DNA from: M55B154 sp964486725
Lineage (GTDB): Bacteria; Spirochaetota; UBA4802; UB4802
Assembly: GCA_964486725.1 (NCBI GenBank)
Contig: CAZAOK010000007.1
Location: 1 to 64,000, forward strand
DNA length: 64,000 nucleotides
Reading direction: 5' to 3'
Below are positions 53,059 to 62,410 of the stretch, piece after piece (positions within the stretch are counted from its first letter, which is position 1; each line of letters starts with the position of its first letter). The notes under the pieces are model-generated. The model saw only the letters and a list, made by a program, of their open reading frames with translations. It had not been told where the DNA came from and did no database searches. The position numbers and the translations under genes are program-made.

Positions 53059-53652
53059 ATGGAAACATTCAAAGAAGTATTAGGCATACAATCCAACATA
53101 GAAGCCGTGTACTGGTTGATCGCCCTTGCCGGTACATTTCTTTTTTTCGTCAAAATTATCCTCTCGTTTTCCGGTAGTGATGCGGATGATGTGGATTTTT
53201 CTGATGGAATTGATGGCGGTGACGGTGTTGACCATGTGATATCTGTTGAGACCATAATCGCATTTTTAAAAGGGGCGGGATGGATAGGTGTTCTTTGCTA
53301 CAGGATTACAAGTTTCTCCAGTGAATTAATTATTCCGCTGACCCTTCTCACTGGATTTATAACCTTCGGCGCGGTGTATTACCTGCTGGTTGGTCTGCAG
53401 AAACTTGAATCATCCGGTACTATAGATTTTAACAGTGCAATAGGAAATGTCGGGCAGGTATACCTGGGTATTCCCGAAAGCGGTTTTGGCCTGGGGCAAA
53501 TCCAGGTTGCCATACAGGGCCGTCTTGCCACGGTGAACGCAAAAAGTGACAAGGGTGCCATTAAAACAGGCGAAAAAGTTCTCGTTTGTTATATAGACAA
53601 AAAGGATGGAGTTCTTGTTGTTGCACCTTTTCCCTACGAGGAAAAAATATAA
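53059..53652 (+). CDS. NfeD-like membrane protein (flotillin partner)
   Basis: A 197-residue membrane protein with about three helices, an acidic loop (DADDVDFSDGIDGGDGVD) and a C-terminal OB-fold of the NfeD type (IGNVGQVYLGI ... GEKVLVCYIDKKDGVLVVAPF). It matches the YuaF-like NfeD group, which is encoded beside flotillins and interacts with them. The flotillin gene starts 33 bp downstream. The ATG has no strong ribosome site. Confidence 0.82.
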   Translation: METFKEVLGIQSNIEAVYWLIALAGTFLFFVKIILSFSGSDADDVDFSDGIDGGDGVDHVISVETIIAFLKGAGWIGVLCYRITSFSSELIIPLTLLTGFITFGAVYYLLVGLQKLESSGTIDFNSAIGNVGQVYLGIPESGFGLGQIQVAIQGRLATVNAKSDKGAIKTGEKVLVCYIDKKDGVLVVAPFPYEEKI

Positions 53653-53685
53653 CGTAATAAATAACCAGTTACTTTGGAGGAAACA

Positions 53686-55266
53686 ATGAATGATGTGTTA
53701 AACATTTTATCAAGCCTGATCGGGTTGATTGTTTTTATCTCAATTGCTTTTATCGGACTTGCCATTACCAGGTACAAACGGTGCCCTTCTAACCAGATAC
53801 TGGTTGTGTATGGTCGAGTTGGAAAAGGAAAAAGTGCCAAGTGTATTCATGGAGGGGGTGCGTTTATTATCCCGTTGATCCAGGATTACAAGTATTTGAG
53901 TTTGCAGCCAATGACAATCGATATTCCACTTTCAGGAGCCCTTTCAAAACAGAACATCCGAATTAATACTCCAAGTACCTTTACTGTTGCTATCTCAACT
54001 GAACCAGAAATAATGCTCAACGGGGCGGAAAGACTTTTGGGTATGTCATACAATGAAATTGAAAAGCTGGCTGAAGACCTGATACTTGGGCAGCTCAGGC
54101 TGGTTATCGCCACACTTGATATTGAAGAAATCAACCAGGACAGGGAGAAATTTCTTAAAAATATAAATGAGAATGTAACTTCAGAGTTAACTAAGATCGG
54201 GCTGCAGTTGATAAATGTTAATATCAAGGACCTCACAGATGAATCAGGATACATTATCGCTATCGGGAAAAAATCAGCAGCCGAGGCGATTAACAAGGCA
54301 AAAGTTGAAGTAGCAATACAGGAGCGAAACGGTTCAATTGGTGAGTCTAAGGCAAACCGGGAAAAGGAAGTTCAGGTTGCCTACGAGATGTCTGAAACTG
54401 AAAAAGGTAGAAAGGAAGCCGAGAAAAACCAGCGAATTGCCATAGCCCACCTGGAGGCAGAAGGGATATCTGAAGAAGCAAAAGCCCGCAGAGAACAGGA
54501 AGTCAGCATCGCAAGGGAAAATGCCGAAGCCGATAAAGGAAAAAAATCTGCTGATTCAGAGAAGCGTATTACAATAGCGGATATGGAGGCTTCTGCGGTT
54601 GAGGGAGAAAACGTTTCAAAGGCAAGGGTGGCTGAATATAATGCCACACTCGCCGAAAAAGAATCAATTGCCAAGGAAAGAAGCCGTATCGCTGATGCAA
54701 AGGCGGAAAAAGCTATTCTTGATTCGGAAAGAAGCGTTGAACTTTCAAGGTTAGAGAAAGAAGAAATAGTAAAAATTGAAATTGAAAAGAAAAAAATTGA
54801 ACTTGAAGCTGAAGCGCAGGCTGAGAGAAGCAGAAGAATTGCCAGAGGTGACGCGGATGCTATAATTATGAAATACCAGGCGGATGCTGATGGCGCAAAA
54901 AAACTGCTGGAAGCGAAAGCTGCCGGATACAAAAACATCATAGCCGCATGTCAAAACGATCCAAAAATGGCTTCAACATTGTTACTTATAGAAAAAATGG
55001 AATCCCTCGTGGAGAAACAGGTTGACGCTATAAAAAATCTTAAAATAGATAAAATCACCGTATGGGATTCGGGTAATAACGGGGGAACCACTTCAAATTT
55101 TGTTCGAAACTTTGTATCGTCAATTCCCCCCTTACAGGAGATAGTTGGACAGGTGGGGATAGAGCTACCATCTTTTCTTGGTTCAATTAAAGAAGAGAAA
55201 GATGATAATGAAACCACTAGTGAAGAAAAGACATCAAAGAGCAGCAAGGAAAAAAGTAAAGGCTGA
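53686..55266 (+). CDS. flotillin-like SPFH/Band 7 protein
   Basis: A 526-residue flotillin. One N-terminal membrane hairpin (~8-30) precedes the SPFH domain (RCPSNQILVVYGRVGKGKSAKC to ~200). A long coiled coil rich in Ala-Glu repeats (~205-420: EAINKAKVEVAIQERNG, AEAQAERSRRIARGDADAI) follows. The tail is acidic and Lys-rich. Flotillins form rings that organise membrane microdomains. GGAGG precedes the ATG at 53686. With the NfeD-like and TelA genes it makes a three-gene operon. Confidence 0.92.
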   Translation: MNDVLNILSSLIGLIVFISIAFIGLAITRYKRCPSNQILVVYGRVGKGKSAKCIHGGGAFIIPLIQDYKYLSLQPMTIDIPLSGALSKQNIRINTPSTFTVAISTEPEIMLNGAERLLGMSYNEIEKLAEDLILGQLRLVIATLDIEEINQDREKFLKNINENVTSELTKIGLQLINVNIKDLTDESGYIIAIGKKSAAEAINKAKVEVAIQERNGSIGESKANREKEVQVAYEMSETEKGRKEAEKNQRIAIAHLEAEGISEEAKARREQEVSIARENAEADKGKKSADSEKRITIADMEASAVEGENVSKARVAEYNATLAEKESIAKERSRIADAKAEKAILDSERSVELSRLEKEEIVKIEIEKKKIELEAEAQAERSRRIARGDADAIIMKYQADADGAKKLLEAKAAGYKNIIAACQNDPKMASTLLLIEKMESLVEKQVDAIKNLKIDKITVWDSGNNGGTTSNFVRNFVSSIPPLQEIVGQVGIELPSFLGSIKEEKDDNETTSEEKTSKSSKEKSKG

Positions 55267-55301
55267 TTTGTGACCGGTGATATCTGAAGAAGGGGGCGGA
55301 C

Positions 55302-56375
55302 ATGGATATGGATGAAACCTACACACTTGAACTATCCATGCAGGATTTGAATGAAGAGGAAAAAGCGAAATTCAATGATATTTATAACAATTTCAACATT
55401 GAAGACAATAAAAGTATAATTGAATTCGGCACTGAAGCCCAGCGGGATATTGCACTTTTTTCTGATACTATTCTTGATTCAATTAGGGCAAAAGATAGCG
55501 GATATGTTGGCGATATACTTTCGGATCTAATGTTAAAACTGGATGACCTGAAAGTTAAAAATATCTCATCATCGGGAGGTTATTTTGAAAAAATCCCCTT
55601 TCTGAAAAACTTTGCAACAAGTATTAAAAAGTTTATGAACAGGTATGAACGTCTCAGTTCTGAACTTGATAAAATAATACAGCAGCTGGATGAGAGCAGG
55701 GTGCAGTTATTAAAGGATGTCACAATGCTGGATAATCTTTATGAAAAGAATCTTGATTACATGAAGGCATTGAATGTGTATATCATGGCCGGGCAAAAGA
55801 AAGTCGAAGAATTGAAGGAACACGAACTTCCAGTGCTGATGCAAAAGGCAGCAGAGTCACCTGACCCCGCATTATCACAAAAAGCTAAAGACCTGTCACA
55901 ACAGATAAATCGTTTTGAAAAAAAGTTGCATGACTTGAAATTAAGCAGGATGATATCACTGCAAACTGCTCCACAGATACGGCTGATTCAAAGTAATGAC
56001 CAGGTATTAGTTGAGAAGATACAGACGTCAATTTTAAATACTATTCCCCTGTGGAAAAACCAGGTTGTTATCGCCATAAGCCTGTTTCGGCAAAAAAATG
56101 CGTACCAGATGCAGCGTTCCGTTACGGAAACTACTAATGATTTGTTAAAAACAAATGCTGAATTGCTCAAGGAGAATTCCCGGGAAGTGGCGCTGGAGTC
56201 TGAGCGGGGTATTGTTGAACTTGAAACATTGAAGTCTGTACATGAAAATCTTATGTCCACCATATCTGAAACCCTTAATATCCAAAGAGAGGGCAGGGCA
56301 AAAAGGCAGCATGTGGAAAACCAGTTGCTGAAGCTGGAAAATGATCTTAAAAAAAGACTTCTTGATGTTGAATAA
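55302..56375 (+). CDS. telA: TelA-family toxic-anion resistance protein
   Basis: A 357-residue helical protein of the TelA/YaaN family: GGYFEKIPFLKNFATSIKKF, then LLKDVTMLDNLYEKNLDYMKAL, and QTAPQIRLIQSNDQVLVEKIQTSI, which is the family's most conserved stretch. TelA proteins are linked to tellurite and envelope-stress tolerance by an unclear mechanism. It ends the flotillin operon, 35 bp after the flotillin stop, and is followed by a hairpin. Confidence 0.92.
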   Translation: MDMDETYTLELSMQDLNEEEKAKFNDIYNNFNIEDNKSIIEFGTEAQRDIALFSDTILDSIRAKDSGYVGDILSDLMLKLDDLKVKNISSSGGYFEKIPFLKNFATSIKKFMNRYERLSSELDKIIQQLDESRVQLLKDVTMLDNLYEKNLDYMKALNVYIMAGQKKVEELKEHELPVLMQKAAESPDPALSQKAKDLSQQINRFEKKLHDLKLSRMISLQTAPQIRLIQSNDQVLVEKIQTSILNTIPLWKNQVVIAISLFRQKNAYQMQRSVTETTNDLLKTNAELLKENSREVALESERGIVELETLKSVHENLMSTISETLNIQREGRAKRQHVENQLLKLENDLKKRLLDVE

Positions 56376-56376
56376 T

Positions 56377-56400
56377 CCCCGGGTTGAAGATAACCCGGGG
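56377..56400. terminator. hairpin between telA and mtnP
   Basis: CCCCGGGTT (56377-56385) pairs with AACCCGGGG (56392-56400). The stem is strong but without a T-tract. It separates convergent genes and probably helps stop transcription from both sides. Confidence 0.6.
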
Positions 56401-56411
56401 CCAAAATGTGG

Positions 56412-57272
56412 TTAAAAATAATCAGGTAAAATGGTCTTTAACTTTTTCTTCTGTTCAGGATCCTGCTTTTCCGGTGCGGTGATAACCGCGAATTTCGATG
56501 CCTCGGCGCAGCCGCAGTCTCTTTTACCCCCAAGTTCCGGAAGTATTGCCTTAAGCAGTGCTTTGGCGTTATCGGCGTTCCTGGTGAGGTTTGCCACAAC
56601 CATGTCCACGGTAACGTGATCCCCGTCATCTTTCCAGCAGTCGTAATCAGTGCTCATGCAGATAACGGTATAGCACATCTCGGCTTCACGGGCCAGCTTG
56701 GCCTCGGGTAATGTGCTCATGTTTATCACACCGGCATTCCATGAACGATACAGGTGGCTCTCAGCCCTGCTGGAGAAGGCGGGACCCTCCATGCAGATCA
56801 GGGTTTCTCCGGTGTGCATCACGATGCCCAGTTTTTCGGCGGTTTTGGGTATGATCTTTTGCATTCTTTCACAGAAGGGGTCGGCAAAAGCCACGTGCCC
56901 CACTACGCCATTCCCGTAGAAGGTAGAAGCACGGCTTTTTGTGCGGTCAATTACCTGTTGAGGCAGTACAAAATCAAGGGGACGTATCTCTTCTTTCAGG
57001 CTTCCTACGGCAGAAAAGGCAATGATTTCTTCAACACCGGTCATTTTCAAGGCCGCGATATTTGCCCTGAAATTAATTTCATGCGGCATCACGTAATGAC
57101 CTCTCCCGTGTCTTGGAAGAAACGCGGCCCTTACACCGTTTACGTCGGCAATTGTGATTGAATCTGACGGGGATCCCCAGGGGGTATCAATGTTTACTTC
57201 TTCAATGATATCAACCCCCTCAATTTCGTATAAACCTGATCCGCCAATTATCCCGATGGATGCTTTTTTCAC
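56412..57272 (-). CDS. mtnP: S-methyl-5'-thioadenosine phosphorylase
   Basis: A 286-residue trimeric purine phosphorylase of the MTAP group. Phosphate site GIIGGSGLYEI and RHGRGH, ribose region SAVGSLKEEI, base site EGPAFSSRAE and the methyl-sulphur pocket around NMSTLPEAKLAREAEM. The family residues after ICMSTDYDCWKDD choose adenine. It salvages methylthioadenosine from polyamine or SAM use. A MITE lies immediately upstream, between it and the hybrid kinase. Confidence 0.95.
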   Translation of the reverse strand: MKKASIGIIGGSGLYEIEGVDIIEEVNIDTPWGSPSDSITIADVNGVRAAFLPRHGRGHYVMPHEINFRANIAALKMTGVEEIIAFSAVGSLKEEIRPLDFVLPQQVIDRTKSRASTFYGNGVVGHVAFADPFCERMQKIIPKTAEKLGIVMHTGETLICMEGPAFSSRAESHLYRSWNAGVINMSTLPEAKLAREAEMCYTVICMSTDYDCWKDDGDHVTVDMVVANLTRNADNAKALLKAILPELGGKRDCGCAEASKFAVITAPEKQDPEQKKKLKTILPDYF

Positions 57273-57303
57273 GATATGCTCCTTGTTTGAATAGTAGTAT
57301 ACA

Positions 57304-57424
57304 GTAACTACTCAGCTGTCATGATTAAAAGTTTCAATTATCGTAAAATGAATAATAATATTATGCTCCCCTCGCCGAAGGCGGGGGGAGATGATCAATA
57401 TTTTAGTAATAGCTGAGTAGTCAC
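57304..57424. repeat. MITE-like element, inverted copy
   Basis: Perfect terminal repeats apart from one base: GTAACTACTCAGCT (57304-57317) and AGCTGAGTAGTCAC (57411-57424). It is in the opposite orientation to the other copies. The central stem has one G-T pair (CTCCCCTCGCC with GGCGGGGGGAG). Compared with the copy at 59.9 kb, about 30 bases of one arm are deleted. Confidence 0.88.
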
Positions 57425-57478
57425 GTATAACAGTACAACTGTAGTGTTTCAGAAGGTTGTAGTGCAAGTAAATTTTAC

Positions 57479-59794
57479 TTACCTGGAATCGTCACAGGAT
57501 ACAAAACGGCATAACATCTGACTTATTTCGGATATATCAAATGGCTTTTTCACGTAACCGAAAGCCCCTTCCCTGTCAACTATGTCCTTTATGTGATCTT
57601 CCTGGAATATACCGGTGATGAAGATTATTTTCTGACCGGGTTTCTTCTTATGAATTTCCCTGAAGGCATCTATGCCGGAAAGGGCCGGCATGGAAACGTC
57701 CATGAAAACAAGATGGTAATCTTTTCCCAGGCAGATATCCCGGGCTTCAGCACCGTTTGTGGCAAAATCAACTGTTCCTACCTTCAATGATCGTAACAGG
57801 GTCGCAAAGAGTTCACGTATTGCATCATCATCATCGGCAACAAGTATGGTGAGATCCTGCAAATCTGGTGAAATGCCAGTATGCGGCATATTATTCTCAG
57901 AAAAATACGTGGTTGAGTGTTTAGGAAGTTCCAATATGAATTCCGTTTCTTTCCCGGGTGTGCTTGAAAAATATAACTTGCCCCTGTGCTGTTCAATAAT
58001 GTTTCTGGAAATGGATAAACCCATTCCCGTGCCGATAATGTTGAGCCTGCCACCCTGCTTGGTGGTGAAGAATGGATTAAATATGTCATCTGCAATTGAA
58101 GGGTCAATTCCTGTTCCCGTATCATGGAAACGGATGACGGCTTTCCCGTCTGTCTCTTCAACGGTGATGGTTATGGTGCCACTTCCCTTGAGCTTTATGG
58201 CGTGGACAGCATTCAGTATGAGGTTCAGGAATACCTGCTGAAGTAATGCCCTGTCTACCATAACCTGGGGAGTATCTTTGAATTTACGTATCAGCACGAT
58301 ATCATCTTTCAGGAGGATCTTCTCCTGGATTTTCAGTATCTCATCAATTAATTCTGTGACATCACAACGTTGCTTGTTTTTTATTTCATTCTGGCTGAGC
58401 ATTGAAAGATTACGGAGTATGGTTCCCCCCTGCTCGGTCATCTTTTCAATAACACCCATTGCTTTCCTGGTGGAGGGTATGTCATCAAGATTGTTGACAG
58501 TATACTGCACGTATCCACGGATGCTGGTTAGTATGTTGTTAAACTCGTGGGTGATTCCCGATGCCAGTTCACCTATGGCGGAGAGGCGCTCAGAAAGCAA
58601 CAGTTTGTCCCAGAGCTTTTTATGATCAGTGATGTTTCTCCAGAGTACCTGGTGAAATCGCTGGTCATTGATGAGAAGAGGGGTGATGCTTATTTCAAAA
58701 ATCAGGTCGTGTCCGCGGTATGAGGCGCCCCTTAGTTCCAGTGTCGCATGTTTCTCATCATTACGCATCGTTGCCAGGAGTTTTTCATAGTCTTCTTCTA
58801 TGAGTAGATCGCTGAAATGGATATCAGAGACGAATACATAAGGAGGATATTCAAATATATCCAGAAATGACTGGTTCATGTAGACTACCTGGTCTTCAGA
58901 TGAAAGGGTAACACCATCCGGGAGATTATCTACAAGGGTTCTGTATTTATGTTCTGTTTTTATCAGCATCCCCTCGGTTTTTTTCTGCCGGGTAATATTG
59001 ATTCCGATAAGCAGATTTGCTTCGATACTGTTATGCAACGTGATCTGTTCGCCGGTTATCAGAAGGTCGTGCTGTTGTCCTTCAAAGTTAAATTCTATCT
59101 CGATCTCCCGCTGGTCATCCTGGTTCTCAATGGCAGTGAACAGCGTGTCCAGCTTTTCCGGGGTTCCTGTCATATCGTGAATTTTTCTGCCATATAGCAT
59201 TTTTTTGACGTTCTGAAACTGTGTAAAGTATTGCCTGTGCAGGGTAAAATATATGATATTACCCTGCCTGGTGGTAGCGCATATTACCGTCGGGTGCAGT
59301 TTCATCAGCGCGTTGAACATAATGTTTTTTGAAAGGGCACGATGAATAGTACGGGAAAGAAAACTTTCTGCCGTGTAAATAAGGGCATTTAATGGTGCCG
59401 AAGGATATGTACGCACTGTGCCTGTGTGTTCATCAAAGGGGATAAAACGGGGTATGGTGGCACATTCAATTACACCAGGCAGTCCGGCTTCAACGAAACG
59501 TTTTCTGAATCGTGAGGACACTACAAAATCAGTGGCAAATAATATGTGAGGAGGCATTGGATCCATGGTAGAAATGTGCTGCAGCATCTCCATGGATTCG
59601 GTGATGGTGTATATGCTGATGGGAATAATAACACAGCAGGACGGTTTATTGGGAATCGCATCCTTGCTGGTAATAATGCTGTAAGGTACCTTGTTCTTGC
59701 CAAGAAACTGCTCAAGCGTACGATGCAGGGTGCTTTCTGTTTTTAGAAATATCACCTTTTCTATGGCATGGTTATGCAGAAAATCACTTATCAT
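57479..59794 (-). CDS. hybrid sensor histidine kinase
   Basis: A 771-residue soluble hybrid kinase. Residues ~1-140 are an N-terminal domain of unknown type. PAS-like domains lie at ~155-275 and ~283-395, linked by NITRQKKTEG. HisKA has His416 in GITHEFNN, and HATPase_c follows (NLILNAVHAI, FHDTGTGIDPSI, PFFTTK, GTGMGLSI). A C-terminal receiver carries its Asp in VFMDVSMP and Lys in VKKPFD. There is no membrane segment, so it senses an internal signal. Flanked on both sides by MITE copies. Confidence 0.92.
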   Translation of the reverse strand: MISDFLHNHAIEKVIFLKTESTLHRTLEQFLGKNKVPYSIITSKDAIPNKPSCCVIIPISIYTITESMEMLQHISTMDPMPPHILFATDFVVSSRFRKRFVEAGLPGVIECATIPRFIPFDEHTGTVRTYPSAPLNALIYTAESFLSRTIHRALSKNIMFNALMKLHPTVICATTRQGNIIYFTLHRQYFTQFQNVKKMLYGRKIHDMTGTPEKLDTLFTAIENQDDQREIEIEFNFEGQQHDLLITGEQITLHNSIEANLLIGINITRQKKTEGMLIKTEHKYRTLVDNLPDGVTLSSEDQVVYMNQSFLDIFEYPPYVFVSDIHFSDLLIEEDYEKLLATMRNDEKHATLELRGASYRGHDLIFEISITPLLINDQRFHQVLWRNITDHKKLWDKLLLSERLSAIGELASGITHEFNNILTSIRGYVQYTVNNLDDIPSTRKAMGVIEKMTEQGGTILRNLSMLSQNEIKNKQRCDVTELIDEILKIQEKILLKDDIVLIRKFKDTPQVMVDRALLQQVFLNLILNAVHAIKLKGSGTITITVEETDGKAVIRFHDTGTGIDPSIADDIFNPFFTTKQGGRLNIIGTGMGLSISRNIIEQHRGKLYFSSTPGKETEFILELPKHSTTYFSENNMPHTGISPDLQDLTILVADDDDAIRELFATLLRSLKVGTVDFATNGAEARDICLGKDYHLVFMDVSMPALSGIDAFREIHKKKPGQKIIFITGIFQEDHIKDIVDREGAFGYVKKPFDISEISQMLCRFVSCDDSR

Positions 59795-59889
59795 GTCCCC
59801 TGATGATGCCGTATGGTTTAGATTGACAGTATATGCTTCTCCATTCTATCCAGTTTTCTTTTCAGTTCAATGCATTTTTTACAAAATAT

Positions 59890-60026
59890 GTAACTACTCA
59901 GCTATGACTAAAATATTGATCATTTGCTTCATAATGGAAAGGAATTGTATCATCTCCCCCCGCCTTCGGCGGGGGGAGATGATGAATTATTATTCATTTT
60001 ATAATAATTTTGATTATTCAGTATGA
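59890..60026. repeat. MITE-like element at the acyl-CoA synthetase 3' end
   Basis: The left terminus GTAACTACTCAGCTATGACT is intact. The stem CATCTCCCCCCGCC (59951-59964) with GGCGGGGGGAGATG (59968-59981) is perfect. The right arm runs to within four bases of the stop codon of the next gene and has lost the outer terminal repeat. Confidence 0.85.
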
Positions 60027-60029
60027 CAA

Positions 60030-62186
60030 CTATTCCCGGTCATTGTTTGCCAGGACAATGAGTGCGTCAACGGCTACAGGCCTGCTCCCTTCTATGATGA
60101 TGGGATTGCAGTCTATCTCGGATATTTCCGGATGCAGCACCGGTATAAAACTTAATTGCTGAATCAAGCGCGCAAGGGCATCCAGGTTTACCGGGGGCAT
60201 GTTGCGGAATTCACCAAGCAAACGGCGGCCCCTGATGTCCTCAAACATCTCACCCGCTTCATCTAATGAAAGGGGGGCAACCCGGAAGGCAGTATCACGC
60301 AGTCCCTCGGTGAAGATGCCACCCAGGCCAAAAAGCACTGCAGGGCCAAAACCCTGCTGCCGAACGGTTCCGGCCATGAATTCTCTTGAGCCTTCCACCA
60401 TGTGATAGATGAGCACGGGAACATCCATTCCGGCCCTTTTCTGAAGAAGCCTGTAGGTTTGGCGTACTTCTTCACCTGTAGAAATATTTAATCCGATAAG
60501 TCCTTTTTCTGTCTTGTGCAGTATATCATGATGCAGTGCCTTCATTACGACTGGAAATCCGGCACTTTCTGCGCTGTGGATTGCTTCATCTTCAGAGTTG
60601 GCGATATATTCATCAGGTACGGGTATACCGTAGAGTTTTAACAGTTTTTTAGCGTCATGCTCATCCAGCGAGTTTCTTTTTTCTTTCAAAGCTTTTTGCA
60701 GAATGGCTGAAGCTTCAGGATCTGCTGCGGGCAGTTCCGGTTGTGTATATGGCTGACGAAGTGTTACCCGGTGATACTGCAGCATGGAAACCATGGCCCG
60801 TGCTGTTTTTTCAGGGGCGTCAAAATGGGGAACGTCGTTTTCATGGTACATCCGGGTAAAGTCATCGTCAGAATCAAAAAATGATGATACTGTCACAGGT
60901 ATGCCGTAGGTATGGGGCAGTTTTCCGGGACTTTCAAAATCAGAAGGCATCATGGAAAGTATATCTTCGATAGGGGCGTTATTGACAAGTTCTCTGATAT
61001 GAGGATATATGGCCTCAATAAAGCCATACCTGAACGCCCCGTGAAGAACGATGGCATCAACCTCTCCGCTTTCCATTACGAGCCGCGGAATCTCTGTGGC
61101 CAGCACATCAAGGTTGAGATTAAAGGTGATGTCAACCGGGTTGCCGGATGGCGCGTGGGGTGGTATCAGGGGTTTAATTTTCTCTTGCAGGGATGGTGAA
61201 AACGGCGGTACATCGAATCCTCCCATCTCGCAGGTGTTCGCCATTGCGGTGCCGGGTCCGCCGGAATTTGTGAGTACCCCCAGCCTGTTCCCTTTCAGCA
61301 TGGGTTGTGTGGCAAGTGTCCAGCCGTGACCGTAGAGATCTTCAACGGAATGCATCTGCAATATGCCCGCCTGGCGAAAGAGTCCCTCGTACAGGTGATC
61401 TGGTCCTGCCATGGCTCCGGTATGACTGAGGCCTTTTCGTGCACCTGCCTTTGAGCCGCCAACGTAATGCGCCATGACAGGCTTGTGGGGGGTGATGCGA
61501 CGGGCAACCTCGAGAAAACGCGGGATGTTTCGTATTCCTTCAATGTAGAGTGCGATGGCACGGGTTTGACTGTCTTCACCCAGGTATTCGAGGGCGTCAA
61601 TGATATTCATATTGGCTTCGTTGCCCACGCTGATCGCCTTGCTGAATCGTATACCATGCTTGCGAAGATAGGGGAGGGACTGGGTGACATAGGTGCCGCT
61701 TTGAGAGATGAACCCGAGATATCCGGGTTTCTCTGTGAGTGCGGCCACGGTGGTGTTCAATGAAATTTCGGTATTGATGATCCCCATGCAGTTGGGTCCT
61801 ATGAATCGAATCTGGTATTTCTCGGCTATACTGTTTATTTTGTCCTCGAGGTCACGGCCGTCATCACCAACTTCCCTGAATCCCGCGGTTATTATAATGG
61901 CGCGGCGTGTTCCTTTCTTCCCGAAATCTTCAAGCAGGCCGGGTACTGCTGCAGCGGGTATTACGAAAATAGCAAGGTCTGGTGTTTCCGGGATATCTTC
62001 AACATTTTGATATGCCGGCAGGCCCAGTGTAACTTTTTCTGTGGGATGTACAGGGAATAGTTTCCCATCGAACCCATCCTTCAGGATGCTCAGCGCGTGC
62101 ATTGTTCCCATCTTCATGGGATTATTTGAAGCCCCAACTATGGCTATAGACCGGGGGTTCATCAGGCTTTTGAAAGGGTTGTCCAT
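60030..62186 (-). CDS. ADP-forming acyl-CoA (acetate-CoA ligase) synthetase
   Basis: A 718-residue fused NDP-forming acyl-CoA synthetase. CoA-binding domain (SIAIVGASNNPMKMGT), succinyl-CoA-synthetase-like domains (FISQSGTYVTQSLP; GLSHTGAMAG carries the phospho-His), then an ATP-grasp domain (~495-715; SLDEHDAKKLLKLYGIPVP, VVMKALHHDILHKTEKG). It makes ATP from acyl-CoA, ADP and phosphate. Fermenting anaerobes use it for energy. The C-terminal stop is at the very edge of a MITE, which might have trimmed the gene's last bases. The ATG has weak ribosome-site context. Confidence 0.9.
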   Translation of the reverse strand: MDNPFKSLMNPRSIAIVGASNNPMKMGTMHALSILKDGFDGKLFPVHPTEKVTLGLPAYQNVEDIPETPDLAIFVIPAAAVPGLLEDFGKKGTRRAIIITAGFREVGDDGRDLEDKINSIAEKYQIRFIGPNCMGIINTEISLNTTVAALTEKPGYLGFISQSGTYVTQSLPYLRKHGIRFSKAISVGNEANMNIIDALEYLGEDSQTRAIALYIEGIRNIPRFLEVARRITPHKPVMAHYVGGSKAGARKGLSHTGAMAGPDHLYEGLFRQAGILQMHSVEDLYGHGWTLATQPMLKGNRLGVLTNSGGPGTAMANTCEMGGFDVPPFSPSLQEKIKPLIPPHAPSGNPVDITFNLNLDVLATEIPRLVMESGEVDAIVLHGAFRYGFIEAIYPHIRELVNNAPIEDILSMMPSDFESPGKLPHTYGIPVTVSSFFDSDDDFTRMYHENDVPHFDAPEKTARAMVSMLQYHRVTLRQPYTQPELPAADPEASAILQKALKEKRNSLDEHDAKKLLKLYGIPVPDEYIANSEDEAIHSAESAGFPVVMKALHHDILHKTEKGLIGLNISTGEEVRQTYRLLQKRAGMDVPVLIYHMVEGSREFMAGTVRQQGFGPAVLFGLGGIFTEGLRDTAFRVAPLSLDEAGEMFEDIRGRRLLGEFRNMPPVNLDALARLIQQLSFIPVLHPEISEIDCNPIIIEGSRPVAVDALIVLANNDRE

Positions 62187-62333
62187 CGGTTACTCCATGT
62201 CAATTTTTCAGTTGGATTTTGTTGTGTGATCGTATTATAACAAATAGCCGGTAAATGCAATAATAAAATTAAAATGATATTAAGAAGGGTGCCGTTTGAA
62301 TTTTCGTCCGGGTATAGTGAATGTTTTTTGATT

Positions 62334-62352
62334 TGACGTACCGTCAGTCAAT
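62334..62352. promoter_or_regulatory. palindromic operator, TetR/FadR-type
   Basis: TTGACGTACCGTCAGTCAA is an imperfect 19-bp palindrome: 5-bp outer arms (TTGAC/GTCAA) are exact, and the centre ACCGT adds two more pairs. Sites of this wording bind TetR-family regulators of fatty-acid genes in several bacteria. It lies 59 bases before the SDR start codon. No TetR gene is in the window. Confidence 0.5.
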
Positions 62353-62410
62353 ATGTGAAATAGGGCATGGAATAATAGCAAATATACGGGTAAACCGGAG
62401 GAACGACGCC

